Positions 38,105-47,998 of a DNA stretch of 64,000 bases are shown here, one piece after another. Positions within the stretch are counted from its first letter, which is position 1. Each line of letters opens with the position of its first letter. The stretch comes from Dromiciops gliroides (taxonomy: Eukaryota > Chordata > Mammalia > Microbiotheria > Microbiotheriidae): NCBI RefSeq assembly GCF_019393635.1, contig NC_057866.1, forward strand, positions 119,535,897-119,599,896, in the 5' to 3' direction. A program made the translations under genes and the position numbers. The notes under the pieces are model-generated. The model saw only the letters and a program-made list of their open reading frames with translations. It searched no databases and was not told where the DNA came from.

Positions 38105-38994
38105 AAAAATAATAGATAATTACATTAAAGACAGTGATAATAAGAGAACTCCCATTTATAAAAATCCACAATGTATAGCATACTTGGGAGTCAACCAGCT
38201 CAGGCACACATAGAAACAGTATTATTTATACCAATACAGATCAAAATAAAATAAAAATTACTTGTTCATTGGTAGAGTGAGCCAATAAAATAAAATGACA
38301 ATATTACCCAAGTTAATTTTCTTATTTATTGCCATACCAATAGAAGTACTAAAGAATTTTTTTATGTAGAACTAGAAAAAATAACAATTCATTTGGAGGA
38401 ACAAAATATAAAGAATCTCAAGGAAAATAATGGGGAGAAAAGTGAGGAGAAAGGAATCCTAGCAGGACTAGATCTCAGACAACTAAGCAATCATTATCAA
38501 AATGATTTATGATTCATTAAGGAACAGAAAGATTGATCAGTGAAATAGAAGAGGTACAGAACATTCAGAAACATATGACTATATAAGCCTATTGTTTGAT
38601 AAATCCCCCAAACTAGGTACCTGTGAAAGAACTCACTATGACACAAAAACTGCTGGGAAAACTGGAGGGCATTCTGACAGATAAAATACTAGGTGCAGAC
38701 AACCATCTCACACTACATACCAAGATAAATATTAAATGGGTGTATGACTTATACATGAATGATGATAGAAGCAAATTAGACAAAAACACATTACCAAGGA
38801 AGAAATTTAAAACAAAATTACCAAGGAAGACCAAGGAAGAAATTATCTTCAGAGCTATGGTTGGGGATGATTTAATGACGAAAAAGACATAGAAGATAAC
38901 AGAAGATCAAATAGACAATTTTGATAACATAAAATTAAAAATGTTCTGCCCCAACAACAACACAACATCCAAACTTAGAAAGGAAGCATGTAAT

Positions 38995-39180
38995 TTGTGT
39001 GTTCATATGCACACATGCACACATTTATGTGTATAAAACATGTATATACATATAAAAATATGAAAATTCATGAAGATGAGCCTTCCGGACTCCATATATA
39101 TAAATATATGTGTGTATATACTTGTTTGTATACACATAAATGTGCACATTTATATGGGTATATATAATATACACAAATGC
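38995..39180. repeat. imperfect CA/TA/TG microsatellite
   Basis: Alternating GTGTTCATATGCACAC, TATATACATA and GTGTATATAC units inside the L1. Confidence 0.7.
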
Positions 39181-39233
39181 GAACTATATTTGCAGCAATG
39201 TTCTCTGATAAAGGTCTTATTTTCAAGACATAT

Positions 39234-40399
39234 TGTCATGGGGTTAGGACTATTACAGTTTAAACTGACCAGCTAACAAAGGTCTTCTCTTTGAGAAGAT
39301 AGACACACTTTGAAGCAAAGGAGATAAGCCTATAAGGCATAGCTGCTAATTGAGTGGTGCCTGGGGCATGGAGATGGCTGGATTGGAGCTGCCTCTCACC
39401 CAACTTCCCCCAGCCCACCACCAGTGGCAGATGGGAATGTTCCACAGTCAGATGATCACCCTATCTGTCCCCCCACCATCCATTGTCTATAAAACCTATG
39501 GACTTTCTCCTACTCAAGTGATGTGGGATGGAATTAGGGTCAAATTGATCGTGAGTCATCCCAAAAGAGTTACAAGACTCAGTGACTCAGTTTCCCAAGC
39601 TTTATTGCAGTACTGTGGGTGACCACAGGGAGAGAACCAGAAAAGTGGAAAGGTATCTCTCAAATAGTGAAAGAAAAGACAGTTATATTTATAGTATGGA
39701 TAAATTGATTATCAATCTCATTATAATAATCTCCATCTTATGGAGGTACAGGGGAGGACCTGTCCTTCTCATTATAATGTTCTCCACCTTTTTGAGGTAC
39801 AGAGGACAGCTTATCCTAATTTGGAGTTCCTGGTGTCCTAAGCCAACCCCGAGGTGGGTACCTTTTTCAGTGGAGCTTTGTTTTGGGGGTTTACACGTCA
39901 TAAAGTTAATCTGGGGGACAAATTTGGCCTTTTCTGTGCATGTATCTGTTTCCCATGGTTAGTTTCAAAACATCTTCATTTATCTTTTATTTTTAGTCTA
40001 AATTTCTATAGCCTGTCATTTAGTCTAAGGTCTTCATGGCCTCTCTCCCTCCATTCCATTATGGTCACTGATTTCTGTGGGTAAGAGAACTTAGCATCTT
40101 TACTTGTAAGTTATACATTAACTGGGGTTTGATTCCCTCTTAGAGCTTGTATCTGAATTAGACCTTGGGTCTTAAGTTTTTCTATTAACCCGTTTTTTTG
40201 CCTAATACATCACAAGGAGATAGATATCTGAGAACCACGTCTCTGAAACTATCTCTCCATGAGTCTTGTCTCAAGGTTTTCCTTTCTCTAGCACCCAAAT
40301 AAAACATTATTTTATTGTAATGGGATTGGTATGCATGAGAGTGTAATACTTTAAAGAGGAATTCCTAAGGACCCCACACCAACCATTTCCCCCATAACA
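39234..40399 (-). mobile_element. large solo LTR, antisense, inside an L1
   Basis: On the minus strand it starts TGTTATGGGGGAAATGG and ends CTAACCCCATGACA, about 1.17 kb. The polyadenylation-type motif CAATAAAGCTTGGG lies near 39605. L1 ORF2 sequence stops at AAGACATAT on the left and resumes at TATATGAAAC on the right, with a short AT-rich duplication of 3-5 bases that cannot be fixed exactly. No gag, pol or env sequence is attached. The LTR is long and unrelated by eye to the other LTRs in the window. Confidence 0.65.
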
Positions 40400-40479
40400 T
40401 ATATGAAACGGATGCAAATTTATAAGAATAAGATCCACTTACCAAATGACAAATGCTCTATGGTAGCCTATGGATACAA

Positions 40480-40760
40480 AAGGCTCTTTGAATGTTCTCA
40501 GATTGACACTAATAACCTGTAAATTATTTATGAAAACCGGCCTCAAATTAGGCTTGATTACTCTCTTCTCTGAGTGTGATTCTCAATGCCCACTTCCCTC
40601 TCTGAATCAAGGACAGATGTCTAAGCCAGAGGCAGTACTTTCTTTCTTCCTAAATACTGTCTTAGACCTTCTGGTGTTCCAACTTCTCTTTCTAACTTCA
40701 GAGCTACAAAAGATAAGAGCTTACTTTGTTCCCATATTCTCTTAATCATCTTCAGCCAGG
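40480..40760. other. unclassified sequence
   Basis: Nothing recognised. Confidence 0.4.
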
Positions 40761-40764
40761 TTTA

Positions 40765-40915
40765 GAATGGATAGTAAAGGGCTTGTCTCCAGAAAACCCA
40801 GGTTCAATATGTGTGCTTAGGTTAATCCCTTTATCTCTGTACTTCAGTTTCTTCATATGCAAAGGTGACTGTTAAAGTCCCTTTCAGCTCTGGCATTCCA
40901 TAATTCTCTTTTATT
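40765..40915 (+). mobile_element. MIR3-type SINE
   Basis: AAAACCCAGGTTCAATATGT, TTAGGTTAATCCCTTTATC, CAGTTTCTTCATATGCAAA and AAAGTCCCTTTCAGCTCTGG in order. Confidence 0.7.
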
Positions 40916-40919
40916 TGAA

Positions 40920-41550
40920 AGCAATCATCAAAAAGACATTTATTTTTATATAACCATAGTTTTATGTTGTTTTTTCCCTAACACAATTTGTCAGTTCATT
41001 ATAACCCACCCATTAGTTTCTTCTTTTCTTTTAGCATTTAAATCATTTAAGTAAACCTTCTAATTACTAGAAGCAGACTTGTCATGTCACAGGCTTAAAT
41101 AATGCTTCATTACTTTTTCATTATATGGCTCTAATTGTTCTAAATTGATGTTTTGCATAACTAGTAGAAAAATAAATGCCCCTCTACTTTAATTATTTTA
41201 ATGAATAATTGCCATAAATTTATATTTTGTCATTTTAATCAGTTTATCTTTTATAGTAGCTTTGCAAGAATAATTTGTTTTGTAAATGCAAATTTCCTGA
41301 AAAGATGTGTTTCTAATTGCTAAATTTCAAAGTGAAGTTCATTCTGCAAAGATGATAAGTTCATTCAACATTTTTTTCCTTCATAGCAGGGGAATTATGT
41401 AGAGAGAGACATCAGTGATATCCAGCATTTCTGAAAATTCTGAGGAAATGGACCAAATCAATTGCTTAGGGAGTGAATTTTAATTGTTCTGTAATATTTG
41501 AGATTTTTAAAAATGCCTTGAGAAGTATAAGGTAGAGGTCTTTAGGATCA
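40920..41550. other. unclassified AT-rich sequence
   Basis: Nothing recognised. Confidence 0.4.
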
Positions 41551-41554
41551 AATT

Positions 41555-41745
41555 CAGAGATCATAGCATCCCAGATTTAGGGCTATGAGGATTCAGAAGA
41601 CTCATGGAGTCAAATCCTCTCATTTTACATGTGAGGAAACACACTCAGAAATGGTTAAATGAGTAGTCCAAGGTAACATAAGTAGGAAGTGGTAGAGACA
41701 AGATTCAAATTCAGATTCTCAGACTGCAAAGCCAGAACTGAATTC
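41555..41745 (-). mobile_element. MIR3-type SINE, antisense
   Basis: ATCATAGCATCCCAGATTTA, TTTTACATGTGAGGAAACAC, CAAGGTAACATAAGTAGGAA and CAAATTCAGATTCTCAGAC follow the antisense order. Confidence 0.7.
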
Positions 41746-42074
41746 GCTCTTTTTATCCATTTGAATTTGGCTTTACATATTAGCATCAGAGATAAATTTC
41801 ATAATGAATTGATTCACTGTTCTGGGGTAGGTATCAAGCCTACTATAAACTGGCTCCTCCAGATTCTCTAGTTTACCTACATCACTTCAACTCAGTCCTT
41901 CCCCAACACCAAACACTACTTAAATTTAATCTTCTAAGATATTTTTTTTTCCAAAAGCAATGACACTATAAACTCTTATATCCATCCATAATAGTAATTG
42001 TCTCCCTTTTTTGCTTAAAGACAAAAACTGAATATTATGACTATAGGCCACTTTGGGTTTTTTGTATTTTTTTG

Positions 42075-42321
42075 TATTTTTTTTCATTTTCATTCATGTC
42101 TGACTCTTTGTGACCTTTATTTTGTGTGTATGTGGCAGAGATACAGGAATGGTTTGCCATCTCCAGCTCATTTCATAGATGAGGGAACTGAGGCAAACAT
42201 GGTCATGAGTTACCCAGGGTCATGCAGCTAGTAAATGTCTGAGAATGGATTTGAATTCACTAAAATGAGCCTTCTTGACTCCAGAGTTGGGGTTCTAACC
42301 ACTGTGCCACTTAGCTGCAGT
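42075..42321 (-). mobile_element. MAR1 SINE, antisense
   Basis: Nearly full-length antisense MAR1: CATTCATGTCTGACTCTTTG, GGTTTGCCATCTCCAGCTCA, GATGAGGGAACTGAGGCAAA, then CACTGTGCCACTTAGCTGCA. Compared with WSINE1 copies it has the extra 3' domain and more substitutions. Confidence 0.88.
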
Positions 42322-42747
42322 TTCACAGCACAATTATTCAATTCAGAACACATTTTAGCTATTCTATAATTTGTATAGATATACTGGATTTTCCTAGTTA
42401 AAATGATAATAATTTTTAGGAGAATCAAAAAGCATTAACTTCAAAGAATTTCACTTGGGAAATTAGCTGCTAATAATCATTAATTGTATCCCTTATGTCT
42501 AACAAGCAGAAACCTATTACAAGAATAGAAATCTTCATGGATGAGAGGAAAAGAATACTCAAAGTTTCCCCACCAAAAAAATATGGTGAGCAATTTATTA
42601 TAGCCCTTCCCTAAACACACATGACATGTAATTAAGAATAGATTTTGTTGTCTTCAAAACCTTTTCACTTTCTCAGCATTGTCTGTCATCATTCATTTTC
42701 CTAGCATGTTAAAAATAATGAAAATTTTAAATGGCTTAATAAGGAAA

Positions 42748-43005
42748 AGGGGCAGCTAGGTGGCACAGTGCATAGAGTGACAGGACTAGAGTCAGAAAAC
42801 CTCATCTTCCTGAGTTCAAATCTGGCCTCAGACAATTCCTAGCTGTGTGACTCTGGGAAAGTCATTTAATCCTGTTTACTTCAGTTTCCTCATCTGTAAA
42901 ATGAGCTAGAGAAGGAAATGGCAAATCATTCCAGTACCCTTGCAAGAAAACCCTGATGGGGTCATAAAGAGTCAGATATAACTGAAAGAACTGAACAACA
43001 ACAAT
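42748..43005 (+). mobile_element. MAR1 SINE, full length
   Basis: GGCAGCTAGGTGGCACAGTG, then TTCCTCATCTGTAAAATGAG, GAGAAGGAAATGGCAAATCA, AGAGTCAGATATAACTGAAA and the terminal GAACTGAACAACAACA. This complete copy shows the long MAR1 form from which the shorter WSINE1 copies differ by lacking the second half. Confidence 0.93.
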
Positions 43006-43009
43006 GAAC

Positions 43010-43555
43010 AAAAATATGTAAAATAAACACCAAAAGTTTGTCTAGAAGGAGAGAGCACAGCTACTCATACCACTGATTGAAGGACAATACATCTCTTTCA
43101 AGGAAAGTTGCCCCATTCCATGGAGTATAGATCTTAGGACATTATACTCGAAGAACTGATGAAGGAAAGAGATATAAACATGAACCACTAAATTAGTCCA
43201 ATCAACCCAGATAAACAATGAGGTAACAAATGTCAAAAAGAGGAGAAGAAGACAAGAGAGTAAGTATTTATAATGCATCTACTATGTGCTAGGCTCTATG
43301 CTAGATAAACATTTGTTAAGAAAAAAAAAGACCACCATGATATAATTGCAATTCAAGTACCATCTATTTCAAAATTGCCATCATCAAGTTCACTGGGTTC
43401 ATAACTATGCTCTTCATTTCCATTTAACCCACTGTTAATTTCTTTCCTGAGCTCCAGTCCCGCATCAACAATATCCTAATGGACATATCAAAATGGAAGT
43501 CTCAAAGATGTTTCAAATTCAACATGTATAAAACAGAATTCTTTTTTTTAATACC
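43010..43555. other. unclassified sequence
   Basis: No recognised gene. GCATCTACTATGTGCTAGGC near 43276 is a small MIR-like remnant. Confidence 0.4.
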
Positions 43556-43559
43556 ATTC

Positions 43560-44266
43560 CATTCGTTCATTCATTCATTTATTTAGTAATACACATCTTT
43601 ATTTCCAGTTTTGAATTCCATTTTTTTTTTAGTGGGGCAATGAGGGTTAAGTGACTTGACCAGGTCACACAGCTAGTAAGTGTCAAGTGTCTGAGGCTGG
43701 ATTTGAACTCAGGTACTCCTGAATCCAGGGCTGGTGATTTATCCACTGTGCCACCTAGCCACCCCTGAATTCCAAATTTTATCCATCCTTCCCACCCATA
43801 CCCAACCCCCTTCTGAGGCAGTAAGCAATCAGATATAGGTTATACATGTGCAAATATATAAAACATTACCATATTAGTAATTTTGTAAAAGAAAACTTGA
43901 ATAAAAGAAAAAAATGAAAGAAAGTGAAAAATAGCATACTTCAGTCTATGTTCAACCAATATCAGTTCTTTCTTTGGAGATGGAGAGTATGCTTCATCAT
44001 TAGTCCTTTGGGATTGTCTTGGATCATTGTATTGCTGAGAATAGTTAAGTCATTCACAGTTCTTCACCAAACAATATGGCTGTCACTGTTCACAACATTC
44101 TCTTGGTTTTGTTCACTTCACTATGCATCAGTTCATACAAGTCTTTCCAGGACTTTCCGAAATCATCCTGCTTGCCATTTATTATAGCACAATAATATTC
44201 CATTATCATCATATACCACAGTTTGTTTAGCCATTCCCCAACTGAGGGGCATTCTTTGGATTTCCA
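43560..44266 (-). mobile_element. L1 3' end, antisense, 5'-truncated
   Basis: Antisense L1 3'UTR: GATATAGGTTATACATGTGC near 43830, ATCAGTTCTTTCTTTGGAGA near 43963, TTGTCTTGGATCATTGTATT near 44014, ATAGCACAATAATATTCCAT near 44183 and CCATTCCCCAACTGAGGGGC near 44231. The copy is 5'-truncated at about 44266 and carries a WSINE1 at 43621-43765. Confidence 0.85.
43621..43765 (-). mobile_element. WSINE1-like SINE, antisense, inside L1
   Basis: Poly-T, GAGGGTTAAGTGACTTGACC through CACCTAGCCACCCC. Target duplication TGAATTCCA at 43612-43620 and 43766-43774. Confidence 0.93.
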
Positions 44267-44479
44267 CTAAAACTAGAACTCTTTATTTTCCTTTCCCCCA
44301 AGGCAATTCAATTTCCCTTATTTTCTCTTCAAGACTTTCCTATTTCAGTTAAGGTCAATGCCATATTCCTGGTCATCCAGGTTTGGGACATAGACATAAG
44401 TGTTATCTAACTCCTCACTCTTAACCCCCCCCCCCATATCTATCAAATCTTGTCTTTTCTATCTTCACAACTCTTATAT

Positions 44480-45180
44480 CCATTTTTTTTCTCTTAGATT
44501 ATATAGCTGCTACCATAATTTAGGGCCACACACTCATATGCCTTCTAATTGGGCTCTCTGCTTCAAACCTCTCCTCACTGTAATCAATCCTTCACAAAAC
44601 TGCTAAAGTAAATTTCCTAATGTGTAAATCGGACCATGTCAAAATCCATTCCCTACTCAATAAACTGTGATGGATTGCTATGACTTCTAGGATCAAATAG
44701 AAACTCCTCCATTTGATATGTAAATTCTTAAAAGCCCAGCCCCTTCCTAACTTTCCATTCTCTTTATATGTTACTGAATGTACTGTATGGTTCATCAGGA
44801 CTGGACCACTTGCAGGTCCTTATGTGCAGTATTCCATTTTATATCTCTGTGCCTTTATGGAGTTTATTTTCTATCCTGAAATGCTCTTTCTTCTCCTTTC
44901 TTGTGATCAATGACTTCAAGTCTCAATTTCAATGCAACCTTCTTCAGGAAGACTTTCTTGGTTTCCTCAGCTGCTAATTCATGGCCCTCCCTTTAAAGTT
45001 AATTTTCTACGTACTCTGTACATGTCTTGAACGTACTTCTTTATGGACATGTTATAAATACCCCATGTGAATATAAACTCCTTTAGGGCAGGTTGTGGGT
45101 TTTTTTTTTCCTCTGTATACTAGGGCTTAGCACAATGGCTGATATATAGTAAGACTTTAATAAATACTTGCTAACTAATT
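44480..45180 (+). mobile_element. L2 LINE 3' end
   Basis: TAATTGGGCTCTCTGCTTCA, GTGTAAATCGGACCATGTCA, AACTGTGATGGATTGCTATG, CTTCTTCAGGAAGACTTTCT, TATAAACTCCTTTAGGGCAG and TAATAAATACTTGCTAACTA follow the L2 3' consensus in order to its terminus. Confidence 0.85.
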
Positions 45181-45394
45181 AATTAAACAATGGCATTTGA
45201 TTCAGTATAACAAGGTGCTACTGCCTTAGAGACTCTTCTCTAATAATTGTGTCTTGGTTATGGCACAAAATCATGTAAGAGACCTCATAGAACACAAGAA
45301 TGATGGCAAATTTGTTAAGCTTCTCTTTGAAACAAAATCCCACTTTTTAACAACCTCAGTCAATGGTAGGGTGGAAAGAGGACTAGATTTTAAG

Positions 45395-45530
45395 TTATAG
45401 AATCATAGTGTTAGAATAAGGGACCTTAGATGTCATCTTGTACAAAATACTCTTTATAAATGAAGAAGCTGGGGGTTAGAGAGAAGTTAAATAACTTATA
45501 CAGGTCAAACTGGTCATAACAGGTAAAGAA
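45395..45530 (-). mobile_element. MIR3-type SINE fragment, antisense
   Basis: GAATCATAGTGTTAGAATAA, TAGATGTCATCTTGTAC and GAAGAAGCTGGGGGTTAGAG follow the antisense order. It directly abuts a sense MIR copy at 45531. Confidence 0.6.
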
Positions 45531-45690
45531 GGGCTTTGAATAGCCGGAGGATCTGCGTTCAAACCCTGGTTCTGCTACTGACTCTAGATTTGATCTTTGG
45601 CAAATTACTTTTCCTCTCCCTAATTTTTGTTTTCTTATTAGTACAATGAGGGATTTCAATAAGATGACTTATAGTTTCTATTTTGCCTGT
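45531..45690 (+). mobile_element. MIR-type SINE
   Basis: GGATCTGCGTTCAAACCCTG, GTTCTGCTACTGACTC, TTGGCAAATTACTTTTCCTC and AGTACAATGAGGGATTTCAA match sense MIR. With the preceding copy it forms an imperfect inverted pair. Confidence 0.65.
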
Positions 45691-46049
45691 AAATCAAAAG
45701 GAAAAATTACTCTTCAAATATCAGTTGTATTCAGCATGATTTTTTTCTTTTGTGAGGAAATGGATAATGGTTTCCTCTCAATAAGGATATAACAGTCACC
45801 ATTCCAATTACACTTCTCTGGACCTATTTGAGGACAAAGGTCTTAGTGCCCCTCCTTCCCCTCCAGGGAACAGATCACATGGTTCAAGGAGCCCTGTGTT
45901 GGTCTCAATAAGGTCTTATTCTGGGCTGTGTCCATATAAGGAAAGATTGAAGAAATGTCTCTATATCACCTCCCCCATTGGCTAAGAACCCAAAGAATAA
46001 TTATGGAAATTAGCATTAAGAATATTGCATTCCTGTCAGCTAGTTTTTG

Positions 46050-46300
46050 CATGTAGATTGTAAACCTTGAGTAATTGACCAGTGATGAAAAAGGAGAGGG
46101 TCCATTCACGTTAGGGACTAGGGGTTAAAATGGGGCCTGCAAGCTCCCATTCTTTGCACTCACCAGTTGCACACTGGGTGACCATTCTCATGAGAATGAC
46201 AATAAATGAGCCTTTGACACATCTCCTCCACTAAGTTCCAGGGAATTATTGAGAAGGAGCTGGAGTCATTTTTCTCTCACTTTGAAATAGAAATTTCTAA
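46050..46300 (+). mobile_element. possible LTR fragment
   Basis: TGTAGATTGTAAACCTTGAG near 46052 and a polyadenylation-type ACAATAAATGAGCCTTTGAC near 46199 resemble the R region of an LTR. No boundaries or target duplication are visible, so this is tentative. Confidence 0.3.
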
Positions 46301-46304
46301 CAAT

Positions 46305-47050
46305 CATTGAAATCTTGAATTTTCTTGAAATCTCCTACCACCAGAATAAATTACTTTCTCATGGAGAAAGTCTATTATTCAGTTATGTCAGAAACTTTCA
46401 TATGTACAGGAATGTCCTGTGACCTTTTGATTCTTCCATTGGCACTATATATACAGGAATTTTGAAATGTCAGATTCTCCAAATTATGAAAATTAGTGTG
46501 ATAAAGGATGGGTAACAAGAGGCTATGGTTTATTAAAATTTTCGAATTGCCCTTAGGGAGTGACATAATAAAAATTAACAAATAAATACAAGAACAGAAA
46601 AAGAGTTGGCTGTAGTCATATGATAAGAGAGAAGGATAAGAGTTGCATAGTTCTCTGTGTTTCATTTATGCATGACATAAAATGATATCAGGAAGAAGTC
46701 TTTAATCAGGTGAATCCCCTTCAGGGGATTTATGGGAATGTGATAGTTTGATAAGGGTAGGTCAATTGCATTCTACTGTCCTGGAAGGACTATCGTAAAT
46801 GAAAAAATCATGAATGCAATGAAGCATTGAAGGAAGATTACATAAAAGGTAAATAGGACAGTTTTGGAACAACAAAACAGTCAATCTATTTTCTGTTTCA
46901 CTTTGCCCTTTTTCCTCATTCATAGAGACCTAAAAAAAGGTGTCCTTACCCAAGTATTTTATCTTTCAACTGATTTCCAAAGGATTAAATTCAACAAGGT
47001 GTATATAACCAGGATTTCACTTTAGAGCAACCAGCTTTATGATTTGACCA
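46305..47050. other. unclassified sequence
   Basis: Nothing recognised, although AGTCTTTAATCAGGTGAATC near 46700 resembles the LTR motif at 9210 and 36830. Confidence 0.4.
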
Positions 47051-47069
47051 CTAGTAACAACACAATTTT

Positions 47070-47102
47070 CATGAATTTGCGTGTCACCCTTGCGCAGGGG
47101 CC

Positions 47103-47140
<38 letters not shown>

Positions 47141-47168
47141 TTAGTATATGTGCTGCCGAAGTGTGCAT
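47070..47168 (-). pseudogene. U6 snRNA retropseudogene, 3'-truncated
   Basis: The minus strand carries the U6 spliceosomal RNA sequence: CACTTCGGCAGCACATATAC, AATTGGAACGATACAGAGAA, GATTAGCATGGCCCCTGCGC, AAGGGTGACACGCAAATTCA. The last dozen U6 bases and the terminal T run are missing. A 9-base tandem duplication (ATATACTAA) lies near 47135-47152. The copy is bounded by GTAACAACACAATTTT (47054-47069) and GTAAAAACACAATTTT (47169-47184), a target duplication with one mismatch and no A tail between. No upstream pol III promoter elements are visible, so it is a dead retrocopy. Confidence 0.96.
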
Positions 47169-47189
47169 GTAAAAACACAATTTTAAAAG

Positions 47190-47998
47190 TGAGTACTAGG
47201 GGAATGGGGGGCAAGGGGGAGACATGATGACAGAGTAAAGGAAGCATTTTGATGAGCTCTCCCAACATTAACTCTAAACAACTTAAAAAATTCTAAGCAG
47301 TATAACCAACAAAAAGTCAAAGTGAATAATTTTTTTTTCAGCCCAGGAATGATTAGGACAGAAATGGAGGTCTGTTGCACTGGTGTGGGGGCAGAAGAAG
47401 CTACAGTAGAGGTACTATGAACACTGAACACCCAGAGACAACAAAGGGATAGAGTATTTAGGCAGAAAGAGATTTCAGAACCTCTTTGCCAGCAATGGAC
47501 ACAGGAAAAAGCACCATTATCCATTATTCATATCCCATTACCCATCTCTGCTTTACAGTTAGAGGGCTTAGAAGAATTGTGGTCATGATAGAGCAGGGGA
47601 CCTACTTGGGTTAGAACCAGGGCACAGACCAGGAGAACAGTGACCCCACCTCCCCTTACCTCCAGATTACACCACTTTGAAAGCATTAAAAACTTAAAAA
47701 CACCTAAAACTAGCTGTGAAAACATTAGGACAAAAATGTCTGTCTCAGGAGTCATCCCAGAGGTGAGCAGAGGCCAAAAAGTTTAAAAAAAAAAAACAGA
47801 CTGAAAAATGAGCAAACAACAAAAAATATGACCATCAAAAGCTACTATAGTGATAGAAACTTAAGATACAAATTCAGAAAAGTTGACATGAAAACACTTA
47901 AAAACAAAGTCTCAAAGGGAAAAAAAGCAATGCAAATTGGATATGAGCCTAACAAGATTTCCTAGAAGAGCTAAAGCAAGAATTTTATTAAGTGCAAT
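47190..47998 (+). mobile_element. L1 5'UTR and ORF1 start (outer element, first half)
   Basis: Follows a marsupial L1 5' region: GCTCTCCCAACATTAACTCT near 47257, ACCAACAAAAAGTCAAAGTG, ACACCCAGAGACAACAAAGG near 47427, GCAATGGACACAGG, CTTGGGTTAGAACCAGGGCA near 47607, and AAAATGAGCAAACAACAAAA near 47803 at the ORF1 start. It breaks at 47998 where minus-strand HAL1-like sequence begins, and ORF1 resumes at about 54930. Confidence 0.75.

Larger units (their letters stand above)
37375..40475 (+). mobile_element. L1 ORF2, decayed, with SINE and LTR insertions
   Basis: Sense L1 ORF2 landmarks are ATGCACCAAATGACATAGCA near 37509 (endonuclease domain), GGTGACCTCAGTG near 37590, AATAGATAATT near 37940, CAAAACTGGAGGG-type sequence near 38650, and TCTCTGATAAAGGTCTTATT near 39202. 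After the LTR it resumes as GATGCAAATTTATAAGAATA near 40411. The central reverse-transcriptase region is missing, so the copy is internally deleted. It has many stops. WSINE1 at 37955-38104 and the LTR at 39234-40399 are younger. Confidence 0.8.

Noticed and set aside
39582-39962. 126-codon frame inside the large LTR
   Set aside because: Lies in LTR sequence antisense to the element; no retroviral or host protein similarity seen.
47017-47268. Small open frame over the U6 copy
   Set aside because: Explained by the snRNA pseudogene and adjoining L1 5'UTR.
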